A stretch of 12,036 nucleotides of DNA. It comes from CAG-791 sp002394525. GTDB lineage: Bacteria; Bacillota; Clostridia; Lachnospirales; Lachnospiraceae. Of the stretch, positions 1 to 5,924 are shown piece after piece (the stretch's first letter is position 1; each line of letters starts with the position of its first letter). The notes below the pieces were generated by a model. The model was not told the origin of the DNA and did not search any database. It worked only from the letters and a program-made list of their open reading frames with translations. Made by a program: the position numbers and the translations under genes. The stretch is from the NCBI GenBank assembly GCA_946536955.1, contig CAMNFJ010000093.1, positions 1 to 12,036 on the forward strand, in the 5' to 3' direction.

Positions 1-83
1 ATGGGAGCGATCTCGTTCTGTGCGAAATCACGGAAAAGCTTCTGCATGTCCTTCTGCTCTTCAGTCAGCTGAAAGTTTACCAT
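1..83 (-). CDS. Acyl-CoA dehydrogenase, N-terminal fragment (runs off the left edge)
   Basis: Twenty-seven codons are visible, beginning MVNFQLTEEQKDMQ and continuing KLFRDFAQNEIAP. This is the typical first helix of flavin-dependent acyl-CoA dehydrogenases, and the style of the short-chain (butyryl-CoA) enzymes of Clostridia. These enzymes oxidise acyl-CoA to enoyl-CoA, or, in butyrate producers, reduce crotonyl-CoA with electron-transfer flavoprotein. The ATG is preceded by a consensus AGGAGG seven bases upstream, so the start is firm. The rest of the gene lies outside the window, so the exact substrate class and the presence of etfBA cannot be judged. It is transcribed away from the potassium genes, and about 300 bp separates it from kdpE. 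Confidence 0.85.
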   Translation of the reverse strand, partial: MVNFQLTEEQKDMQKLFRDFAQNEIAP

Positions 84-153
84 AAAATGCCTCCTCATAA
101 AATGTGTGCATAGCAGCCGGAGTTTTGAGGCCCCGGCTCAGGTTGGTTTTTCT

Positions 154-175
154 AATAATTAGCATACTAACTATT
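154..175. promoter_or_regulatory. Candidate operator dyad over the acyl-CoA dehydrogenase -10 element
   Basis: This is a 22-bp dyad, AATA-a-TTAG-cata-CTAA-c-TATT, with eight of nine arm positions complementary around a 4-bp centre. It covers the -10 element of the promoter, a position suited to a repressor. The arm-N4-arm architecture and the right arm CTAAC resemble the binding site of the NADH-sensing repressor Rex (TTGTTAA-N4-TTAACAA), which controls butyryl-CoA dehydrogenase operons in Clostridia. The match is degenerate, and a MarR- or TetR-type regulator is equally possible. A perfect single Rex-like half TTAACAA also lies at 202-208. Confidence 0.4.
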
Positions 176-189
176 TTCTGAAATTGCAA
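161..189 (-). promoter_or_regulatory. Sigma-A-type promoter of the acyl-CoA dehydrogenase gene
   Basis: On the minus strand, TTGCAA (184-189) and TATGCT (161-166) are separated by exactly 17 bp in an AT-rich stretch. This predicts a transcript start near 154 and a leader of about 70 nt before the gene at 83. Each hexamer matches the consensus at four of six positions. The call rests on sequence only. Confidence 0.6.
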
Positions 190-286
190 GAACTTTTTCG
201 CTTAACAATTACCAAAAATCAGGGTTTGATTTTGTATAATAGTGACGATTGTATGATTTTGACGAGGTATCTGCAGGGGGCAGAGC

Positions 287-314
287 CCTTTTTGCGCCAA
301 TCGCACAAAAAAGG
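287..314. repeat. A/T-armed inverted repeat downstream of kdpE
   Basis: CCTTTTTGCG at 287-296 can pair with the CGCAC-AAAAAAGG segment at 302-314, with one bulge and one mismatch. It lies between the converging-free 3' end of kdpE and the upstream region of the acyl-CoA dehydrogenase. It may help end the kdpE transcript, but no T-tract follows the stem in the minus direction, so it is not a canonical terminator. Another short GC hairpin (GGAGG-GGG-CCTCC, 350-362) lies nearer kdpE. No gene was seen between 84 and 387. Confidence 0.3.
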
Positions 315-387
315 CCATGCGGAGACGGCGGATTTATGGAAATATTGATGGAGGGGGCCTCCGGCCCGCTGCCGGGAGAGCCGCGGG

Positions 388-1101
388 TCAGGAACCGGTC
401 TCGCTGACCCGTACCATCTGGTAGCCGATCCCGATGTGGGTCTCGATCAGGCCGAAATCCGGGTCGGCCGCCCGGAGCTTTTTGCGCAGCGATGTCATAT
501 AGACGCGGAGGGAGATGATATCCGTCTCCACGCCCCCGCCCCAGATGCGGTCGATGATATAGGAGTGGGTCAGGACCTTGCCGGCATTGGCCGCCAGGAG
601 GGAGAGGAGCCTGTACTCAATGGCTGTCAGGTGGACCTCCCTGCCGGCCGCGGTCACCTGCCTGGAAGCGTAGTCGATGGAGAGAGACCCGTTGGTAAAG
701 ACGGAGCTCCGGTCGCTTTGATTGGAGGCCACGTACTGCATGCGTCGGGCTGCGGCGCGGATCCGGGCCAGGAGCTCCTCGATGGAGAAGGGCTTTGTCA
801 GATAATCGTCCGCTCCGGCGTCCAGGGCCGTGATCTTGTCGCTGTCCTCGCCCCGGGCGCTGATGATGATAATGACGGCGGAGGACCAGGACCGGACAGT
901 CCGGATGACCTCGATCCCGTCCATATCCGGCAGGCCCAGGTCCAGCAGGATCAGGTCCGGCCGGTGGGAGGCGCACAGGGAGACCGCCTCCCCGCCGGTG
1001 GAGGCGGCAGTATAGCTGTAATGGTTGATCTTGAGTGTGGTGGTGATGAGATTGGATACCGACCTGTCATCCTCAACTACCAGTATTTTCATCTCATTCA
1101 T
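388..1101 (-). CDS. kdpE: KdpE-like response regulator (OmpR/PhoB class)
   Basis: The 237-residue protein has a receiver domain (about 4-118) followed by a winged-helix DNA-binding domain (about 132-231). The receiver shows the acidic pair D11-D12, phospho-acceptor D54 in LLLDLGLPDMDG, S81 at the Thr/Ser switch position and K103 in LTKPF. The C-terminal half has the LTAIEYRLLSLLAANAGKVL and SLRVYMTSLRKKL segments of OmpR-type winged helices. Length and domain order match KdpE. It is the last gene of the unit, 145 bp after kdpD, and is its likely phosphorylation partner. The start is preceded by AAAGGA eight bases upstream; an in-frame ATG three codons later is a weaker alternative. In classical systems KdpE activates kdpFABC, but here the adjacent target is ktrBA, so KdpE control of Ktr is inferred. 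Confidence 0.9.
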   Translation of the reverse strand: MNEMKILVVEDDRSVSNLITTTLKINHYSYTAASTGGEAVSLCASHRPDLILLDLGLPDMDGIEVIRTVRSWSSAVIIIISARGEDSDKITALDAGADDYLTKPFSIEELLARIRAAARRMQYVASNQSDRSSVFTNGSLSIDYASRQVTAAGREVHLTAIEYRLLSLLAANAGKVLTHSYIIDRIWGGGVETDIISLRVYMTSLRKKLRAADPDFGLIETHIGIGYQMVRVSETGS

Positions 1102-1134
1102 GTCAGCTATCCTTTCTGGAAGATGAGGGTTGCG

Positions 1135-1158
1135 GCACCGGGCCCGGGGGGCCGGCGC
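1135..1158 (-). other. GC-rich hairpin in the kdpE leader
   Basis: GCACCGG (1135-1141) and CCGGCGC (1152-1158) form a seven-pair stem with one mismatch around a G/C-only loop. It lies about 35 bp upstream of the kdpE start. No T-tract follows it on the minus strand, so it could influence translation or RNA stability rather than termination. It is seen only as sequence. Confidence 0.3.
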
Positions 1159-1174
1159 TGAAGCCTTTTTTAAT

Positions 1175-1246
1175 GTTACAAAAAATTGTGATTCCTGCCA
1201 CAGGGGCCTGGTTACAAAAAATCATGATCCCTGCCGCAGGGACCTG
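1175..1246 (-). repeat. Two tandem copies of a 36-bp hairpin-plus-T-tract unit between kdpD and kdpE
   Basis: Bases 1175-1210 and 1211-1246 are adjacent direct repeats of 36 bp, identical at 31 positions by my alignment. The second copy ends immediately next to the kdpD stop codon. Read in the direction of transcription, each unit contains a short hairpin (TCCCTG-CGG-CAGGGA in the kdpD-proximal copy, CCTG-TGG-CAGG in the other), seven bases, then TTTTTTG. This resembles a pair of weak terminators that could lower kdpE relative to kdpD, but the gap between stem and T-tract is longer than normal. A duplicated protein-binding site is another possibility. Confidence 0.7.
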
Positions 1247-3298
1247 TCAGGTCAGGGGGTCATCAACGGGCAGGCTTATGTGCGCGGACGGAAGCAGGAA
1301 GCGGAAGAGGGCCCCGCCGCCAGCCCCGGTGTTGTCGTCGACCTCGATCTCCCCGCCGTGGGCGCGGATGATCAGGGCGCAGAGGTTGAGACCGATCCCC
1401 ATGCTCCGGTAGCTGTCCGTCAGCGCGTGCTGTCCGGTGTAAAAGAGGTCAAAGATATGGGGCTTGTCCTCATCGGGGATACCGGGGCCGTTGTCGGCCA
1501 CCTCCACGCAGATCCGGTCTCCGTCAGGCCGCATCCGCACGGTCACTTCCGAGCCGGGCGGGGTGTATTTGACGGCGTTGCCCAGCAGGTTGACCAGGAC
1601 CTGCATGATCAGCCGGGGATCTATTTCGGCATAGAGGTCCTGGTCCGGCCGGTCAAAGCGGACGGTATGCCGGGGGTGGTCCGCCATGTGCCGGAGGCTC
1701 TCCTCGATGACATCCTCCATGTTCTCCACGGTTTTCTGCAGGGGACGGCCGCTCTCCAGCCGGGTCATGGAGAGGATGTTCTCAAACTGGGCATTGAGCC
1801 AGGAGGCATCCTCGATGATGTCCCTGTAGATCTTGTCCCGGTCCTCGGGCGGGAGATCGTCCTCGTGGCTGAGGAGGTTGGACGCGTTGCCGCAGATGGA
1901 GGTCAGCGGAGTCCGCAGGTCGTGGGAGATGGAGCGGAGCAGGCCCGACCGCAGACGCTCGTTTTCCGCCAGGATCTCCGCCTTTTTCTGCTCCTGGCTG
2001 ATGCGCTCGTTCTCCAGAGCCATGGTGCACTCATGGACGATGGAGAGCAGGATGGTGTTCTCAAATTCCGAGAAGGGGACGCCGCCCATGTCGATGCCGA
2101 TCACACCGAAGCGGTTTTCGCCCGAGTAGATGCTCAGGTAGCGGCAGCTGCATTCGCTGAAATGGGAGGTGAAGGCTCCCGAGTGGTGGCGGTTTTGGTC
2201 CGCCCACCGGATGGCGGCGGCCTCGGACCTCAGAATGGAGGGAGAGATCGTTTTTTCCCCCGCCGGAAAAATAAAAGAGGAGAGGGCCTGATCCGTCCCG
2301 CCTGCGTCTTTTTCTGTGTATGTGTCCAGGATCTCATCCAGGCCGGGGCCGGATCCCGGGACCAGCAGGACCGCCCGGTTGAGCAGGTGGACCAGCTGGA
2401 TGCAGGTCGTGCGGATGATCTCTTCGCTGCCCGCGGCCATTTCCAGCTTATTGGAGGTGTCCAGGAGGATCCTGGCCTGGTAGGCATTTTCCGCGGACAT
2501 GCGGGCTATATTTTTCATCCTTATGGTCACGGTTCCGGTGATCAGGGCGGCGACCATGGTCACCAGATAGGTCATCATGTAGGTGGAGTCGTAGACCAGC
2601 AGGGTGAAGCGCGGCTCAATAAAGAGAAAATTAAAAAGCAGGACATAGAGGATGGCGGCCAGCATGCCGTAGATCCTGCTGGAGGTCATGACGGACGCGA
2701 TCAGGACCGCGAGGATGTAGATGGTGATGATATTGGAGTTGCTGTACCTCGAGTGATAAAAGGCAAAGGAGAGGAGGGTGGCGGCGGCCATGACGGCCAG
2801 GACCCGCAGCAGGTCCAGGAGGTTTCTGGGGACGACCCCTCCGGCCCTCTTGACCGCTCCGGGATAGGCGGAGGATACGGGGTCCGGGATGATGTGGATG
2901 TCCACGCTGGGCAGGTAGCTGAGCAGGCGGTCGTTGATGGGCCTCCGGGCCTGAAAGCTGAAGGAAGGGGGGCTGTAGCCCAGAAACAGGTCCGTCACAC
3001 CCGCCTGTCTGGCGTAGTCGGCGACGGCGAGGGGGATGTCGGTCCCGACGACCTTGTGGATCTCGAATCCCTTTTCCCTGGCATAGGAGATATTTTCGCG
3101 GAGCATGGAGTCCTCGTCGGCCTCCCTGCCCGTCGGACTGACATAGAGGGCAACGGGCGTCCCGGCACTGCCGCGCATGGAAAAAGCGGTCCGGGCCGCG
3201 ACCCGGATCACCCGCTTGCTGCTGGGCGAGGAGGAGAGACAGACCATGACAACAGGGCGGGAGACCTCCCCGCCCTGTACATTTTTATATTTTTCCAT
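1247..3298 (-). CDS. kdpD: Short KdpD-type sensor histidine kinase lacking the N-terminal KdpD ATPase-like domain
   Basis: This 683-residue protein has, in order, a universal-stress-protein-like domain (about 14-140), four transmembrane helices (about 160-182, 188-204, 208-227, 240-258; the DUF4118 region), a GAF-like region (about 285-430), a dimerisation/phosphoacceptor domain with H459 in SISHDLRTPL, and an ATPase domain with N574 in LLGNAVKYTP, DNGPGIP at 602-608 and GIGLNL at 634-639. Classical KdpD is roughly 890 residues and begins with a Walker-A domain of about 200 residues. That domain is absent here, and the frame opens cleanly after a GGGGAGG ribosome site, so it looks like a natural short form and not a broken gene. 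Partner kdpE follows and ktrBA precede it. It probably senses K+ or ionic stress; the stimulus is not shown by the sequence. Confidence 0.88.
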   Translation of the reverse strand: MEKYKNVQGGEVSRPVVMVCLSSSPSSKRVIRVAARTAFSMRGSAGTPVALYVSPTGREADEDSMLRENISYAREKGFEIHKVVGTDIPLAVADYARQAGVTDLFLGYSPPSFSFQARRPINDRLLSYLPSVDIHIIPDPVSSAYPGAVKRAGGVVPRNLLDLLRVLAVMAAATLLSFAFYHSRYSNSNIITIYILAVLIASVMTSSRIYGMLAAILYVLLFNFLFIEPRFTLLVYDSTYMMTYLVTMVAALITGTVTIRMKNIARMSAENAYQARILLDTSNKLEMAAGSEEIIRTTCIQLVHLLNRAVLLVPGSGPGLDEILDTYTEKDAGGTDQALSSFIFPAGEKTISPSILRSEAAAIRWADQNRHHSGAFTSHFSECSCRYLSIYSGENRFGVIGIDMGGVPFSEFENTILLSIVHECTMALENERISQEQKKAEILAENERLRSGLLRSISHDLRTPLTSICGNASNLLSHEDDLPPEDRDKIYRDIIEDASWLNAQFENILSMTRLESGRPLQKTVENMEDVIEESLRHMADHPRHTVRFDRPDQDLYAEIDPRLIMQVLVNLLGNAVKYTPPGSEVTVRMRPDGDRICVEVADNGPGIPDEDKPHIFDLFYTGQHALTDSYRSMGIGLNLCALIIRAHGGEIEVDDNTGAGGGALFRFLLPSAHISLPVDDPLT

Positions 3299-3310
3299 AT
3301 CTGGCCTCCC

Positions 3311-3324
3311 CGGGAGTCTTCCCG
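3311..3324 (-). other. Hairpin next to the kdpD ribosome binding site
   Basis: CGGGA (3311-3315) and TCCCG (3320-3324) form a perfect five-pair stem with a four-base loop. It directly abuts the GGGGAGG that serves the kdpD start. It could modulate kdpD translation; there is no further evidence. Confidence 0.3.
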
Positions 3325-3346
3325 TTCAGACAGACAGCCGTTTCAT

Positions 3347-3367
3347 CATGCCCGGTGCTCCGGCATG
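3347..3367. other. Intergenic hairpin between the small membrane gene and kdpD
   Basis: CATGCC (3347-3352) pairs with GGCATG (3362-3367), and after a one-base bulge GG pairs with CC around a TGCT loop. It lies in the 106-bp gap upstream of kdpD and has no T-tract. Its right arm, GTGCTCCGGCATG, recurs exactly at 6991-7003 in another hairpin. It may act as a processing or stability element within the operon RNA. Confidence 0.4.
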
Positions 3368-3404
3368 AGCATCTGACAGGCATTTCATAAATATTCAGGG
3401 AGCG

Positions 3405-3617
3405 TTATGTGAAATCATTTCCGGACATTTTGCTCCCGGGGAGCACATGTCTGGAATAATTTTTCCTGGCGGTGCCGCCCTTCTTTTTCCTGTTTTTTCC
3501 TCTGCCAAAATGCTTGTGAAGCACTCTTGTAATCATATAATACACCAGACCACAGTATAATGTGAATCCGATGACGGCAAAAATATTTTCGGCCAGAAGT
3601 GTGAGAATGTGCGCCAT
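3405..3617 (-). CDS. Small single-helix basic membrane protein in the ktr-kdp unit, function unknown
   Basis: This is a 70-residue frame with a strong AGGAGGG seven bases before its ATG, starting 18 bases after the ktrA stop. It carries one hydrophobic segment (about residues 4-32, including ENIFAVIGFTLYCGLVYYMI) followed by a strongly basic tail (HKHFGRGKNRKKKGG and on). By the positive-inside rule the tail should be cytoplasmic. I do not recognise a family. Its place between ktrA and kdpD suggests a role in K+ transport or sensing, for example as a one-helix subunit of the channel (loosely like KdpF in the Kdp pump) or as a modulator of KdpD. This is inference from position only. The ribosome site, spacing and membrane topology make it very likely to be translated. 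Confidence 0.75.
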   Translation of the reverse strand: MAHILTLLAENIFAVIGFTLYCGLVYYMITRVLHKHFGRGKNRKKKGGTARKNYSRHVLPGSKMSGNDFT

Positions 3618-3635
3618 TTTGTATCCCTCCTTTAT

Positions 3636-4343
3636 TTACATGTTTATGATCCGCTGTATATGCTCGGGTTTTCCCAGGACCAGCAGGGTCTGGCCCCTCT
3701 GCAGCATGGTATCGAAGCGGACATCCATGTTCATTTCGTTAGAGCTTTTTCCGGCGGAGCCCCTGGCCCCGTATCTGGCGGATCCGGGACTGCCTTGACC
3801 GGAGGTCCTGACTCCCAGGATGTTGAGATGGTATTTTTTCCGCACGTCCAGGTCGCCGATCCTGCGCCCGCTCCAGCGCTCGGGGACATTGATCTCAAAG
3901 ATGGCATAGCCGTCGGAGAGCTCGACATAATCAGAGATGTTATCGGAGCTGAAGCGGATGGCTGTCCAGTAGCCCAGCTCCCGCTCAGGGAAAACCACGG
4001 CGTCCGCGCCGTTGCGGAGCAGGAACTTCTCCTGGCGGCTGCTGGTGGCCCTGGCGATGACCTTTCTGGCCCCGAGCTCGGACAGGGTGAAGGTGGTCTG
4101 CAGGGAGCTGAGGAAGTCGTCCCCGATCGAAACGATGCAGACGTCGAAGCCGCGGACCCCCAGGGTCTGCATAAAGCCCTCGTCCGTGCTGTCTCCGATC
4201 CGGGCATCCGATGCGTAGGGGAGGACCTGGTTGATCCGGTTCTCATCCTTGTCGATGATCAGGGTCTGATGTCCCAGATCATGGAGTTTTCTGGCGGCAA
4301 AGCTCCCGAATCTGCCCGCGCCGATGATCAGTATATTTTTCAT
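3636..4343 (-). CDS. ktrA: KtrA-type K+ uptake regulatory subunit (RCK_N-RCK_C)
   Basis: The 235-residue cytoplasmic protein has a single Rossmann RCK_N domain with IIGAGRFG (glycines 8, 10, 13) and D31 at the end of the second strand, the residue that contacts the ribose of bound nucleotide, followed by an RCK_C domain (about 134-235). One RCK pair is the KtrA/KtrC pattern, unlike the duplicated TrkA of Proteobacteria. In the family, octameric rings gate the KtrB channel in response to ATP/ADP, and the RCK_C domain can bind c-di-AMP. Here RCK_C carries an unusual hydrophilic Gly/Ser-rich loop at about 181-207. The gene begins 24 bases after the ktrB stop with GGAG about 10 bases upstream, so the two are co-transcribed. 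Confidence 0.92.
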   Translation of the reverse strand: MKNILIIGAGRFGSFAARKLHDLGHQTLIIDKDENRINQVLPYASDARIGDSTDEGFMQTLGVRGFDVCIVSIGDDFLSSLQTTFTLSELGARKVIARATSSRQEKFLLRNGADAVVFPERELGYWTAIRFSSDNISDYVELSDGYAIFEINVPERWSGRRIGDLDVRKKYHLNILGVRTSGQGSPGSARYGARGSAGKSSNEMNMDVRFDTMLQRGQTLLVLGKPEHIQRIINM

Positions 4344-4367
4344 AGGTGTATTTCTCCATTTTGTATT

Positions 4368-5708
4368 TTATCCCACGGAGACGCTCTCCGCCGGCAGCAG
4401 GCCTGTGTTTCTCCTGAAGGAGGAGGCCAGGGCGTAGCCCAGGGTGATGCCTCCGATCCGCCCGAAGAACATGAAGGAGATCAGGATGATCCTGGAGATT
4501 GCCGACAGGCCGGTGGTGATCCCGGTCGTGAGTCCCACGGTCCCCAGGGCGGAGGCGCATTCAAACATGGAGGGCAGGATCGGCAGGTCCTCTGCGCCGG
4601 AGATGATCATGGTCCCGGCCAGGAGCAGGATGACATAGAGGGTGAGCAGGGCCATGGCATTGTGGATGACTTCCTGGTCGATCCTGCGGTGGAAGCAGTT
4701 GACCTGTCCCTTCCTGCGCAGATAGGTGTTGGCCGAGATCAGGAGGACGGCCATGGTGGTGACCTTCATGCCGCCCGCGGTGGAGCCGGGGGCGCCTCCG
4801 ACCATCATGAGGATGATGGTGATCAGCCAGCCACGCTCGCTCATCTGGCCGTAGTCAAAGGTGTTGAAGCCGGCCGTGCGGGGGGTCACGCTCTGGAAGA
4901 GGGAGAGCAGGAACCTTTCCCTTCCGGGCACAGTCCTGAATTCGACCAGGTAAAAGTAGAGGAAGGGGGCCAGGATCAGGACTGCCGTCGATGCCAGGAT
5001 GATCTTGGTCTGCAGTCGAAGCCTCTGGAAGCGGAAACGGTTCGTGAGGAGGTCGTCCCAGGTCAGGAATCCTGCCCCTCCCACGATGATCAGCAGCATG
5101 ATGGTCATGTTGACCGGAATGCTGGTGGACAGGGAGGTCAGGGAGGAAAAGGGCTCCCGGACGCCCATCAGGTCAAAACCCGCGTTGCAGAAGGCGGAGA
5201 TGGAGTGAAAGACCGCATAGCCGAGCCCCCTGACCGGGCCGAACTGACCGTAAAAGACCGGAAAGAGGCAGGCCGCGCCGATTCCTTCTATTAAAAAAGT
5301 CCCTGCGACCAGAAAGCGCATGAAGCGCACGACGCCCCCGATCTGGGGAGCCGAGACGGCGTCCTGGATGGCCAGGCGGGGGAGCAGGCCGATCTGGATC
5401 CCTGTCAGGGACACCAGGGCCATGGTGGCGGTGATGACCCCCAGGCCCCCGATCTGGATCAGGACCAGGATGACGATCTTGCCGAAGAGGGTCCACTTGG
5501 TCGCGGTATCAAAGACGACCAGGCCTGTCACACAGGCGGCAGAGGTCGATGTAAACAGGGCATTTAAAAAGGTGACATGCTCTCCGTCGGCGCAGGCCCA
5601 GGGCAGGCAGAGCAGGAGGGCTCCGGCCAGGATCAGCAGGACAAAGCTCAGAAGGATCATCCGGAAGGAATTGAGCCGGTCCTGCAGGTATACTCTTATA
5701 TTCAGCAT
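4368..5708 (-). CDS. ktrB: KtrB/TrkH-family K+ channel subunit
   Basis: This multi-spanning membrane protein of 446 residues has four pore repeats. Each filter region is visible: SAACVTGL (about 56-63), SISAFCNAGFD (169-179), SVTPRTAGFNT (273-283) and SALGTVGLTTG (386-396). The intramembrane gating loop GGAPGSTAGGMK follows at 304-315. Length and gating loop fit KtrB better than the longer TrkH. It mediates K+ uptake under control of KtrA. I placed the start at the ATG encoding MLNIRVYLQDRL, which has GAGAGG about nine bases upstream. The frame extends a further 18 codons to a TTG at 5762, but that start has no ribosome site. It is the first gene of the unit, and its promoter region carries the phased repeats described separately. 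Confidence 0.92.
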   Translation of the reverse strand: MLNIRVYLQDRLNSFRMILLSFVLLILAGALLLCLPWACADGEHVTFLNALFTSTSAACVTGLVVFDTATKWTLFGKIVILVLIQIGGLGVITATMALVSLTGIQIGLLPRLAIQDAVSAPQIGGVVRFMRFLVAGTFLIEGIGAACLFPVFYGQFGPVRGLGYAVFHSISAFCNAGFDLMGVREPFSSLTSLSTSIPVNMTIMLLIIVGGAGFLTWDDLLTNRFRFQRLRLQTKIILASTAVLILAPFLYFYLVEFRTVPGRERFLLSLFQSVTPRTAGFNTFDYGQMSERGWLITIILMMVGGAPGSTAGGMKVTTMAVLLISANTYLRRKGQVNCFHRRIDQEVIHNAMALLTLYVILLLAGTMIISGAEDLPILPSMFECASALGTVGLTTGITTGLSAISRIILISFMFFGRIGGITLGYALASSFRRNTGLLPAESVSVG

Positions 5709-5782
5709 GGCAAACACCTCTCTGGATGGCAGACAGCTCTCTGAGACAGGCTGGTGCGGCAATGATTACTTTCTATGATGTC

Positions 5783-5848
5783 ATTATCCGATAAAGGGCG
5801 TTAAAAAGGGCTTAAAGAAAAAAAGAGGGGAATTAAAATGGCGTTAAG
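5783..5848 (-). promoter_or_regulatory. ktrB promoter with 11-bp-phased TTAA repeats, candidate KdpE operator
   Basis: On the minus strand a good -10, GATAAT (5783-5788), has only GCCCTT at the -35 position. Upstream lie four TTAA cores starting at 5801, 5812, 5833 and 5844, that is, spaced 11, 21 and 11 bp. On the plus strand each is preceded by a G-rich run (GGGCGTTAAA, GGGCTTAAA, GGGAATTAAA, GGCGTTAAG). Direct repeats at one helical turn replacing the -35 are the classical binding architecture of OmpR/PhoB-class activators, the class to which KdpE belongs. The predicted start is near 5776, giving a leader of about 68 nt. Assignment to KdpE is inference. Confidence 0.6.
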
Positions 5849-5864
5849 ATTTGGGGATTGACAT

Positions 5865-5893
5865 AAAAAAACCCCTGCCGGCCGGGGCAGGGG
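5865..5893 (-). terminator. Intrinsic terminator of the Crp/Fnr gene
   Basis: On the minus strand a perfect eight-pair stem (CCCCTGCC and GGCAGGGG around a six-base loop, 5872-5893) is followed directly by seven T residues (5871-5865). It lies 31 bp after the stop codon of the Crp/Fnr gene and separates that gene from the ktr promoter. Confidence 0.92.
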
Positions 5894-5924
5894 AAAGACG
5901 CGGGAGGGCCCTGTCGGGCCCGGG

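Noticed and set aside
235..240. Plus-strand TATAAT as a promoter in the left intergenic region
   Set aside because: No -35 is found at 15-19 bp upstream, and no plus-strand gene follows; downstream is the antisense of kdpE.
1187..1202. CRP-like site TGTGA-N6-CCACA inside the first 36-bp unit
   Set aside because: The second copy does not keep it, it lies between kdpD and kdpE within the transcript, and the hairpin/T-tract reading explains both copies better.
1175..1246. CRISPR-like repeats of 36 bp
   Set aside because: The two copies are directly adjacent with no spacer, differ at five positions, and there are no cas genes.
1130..3376. Long plus-strand open frame opposite kdpD (about 748 codons)
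   Set aside because: It is antisense to a kinase with all catalytic motifs in order, has no recognisable domain, and is explained by high GC content. Similar long antisense frames opposite ktrB and narA were rejected for the same reason.
3326..3388. Possible 20-codon minus-strand ORF in the gap before kdpD
   Set aside because: It has no ribosome binding site, no recognisable feature, and overlaps the hairpin at 3347-3367. A chance frame is the simpler reading.
5709..5762. Upstream TTG start for ktrB adding 18 residues
   Set aside because: There is no ribosome site before the TTG, the extra residues are not hydrophobic or conserved-looking, and ATG 5708 has GAGAGG at good spacing.
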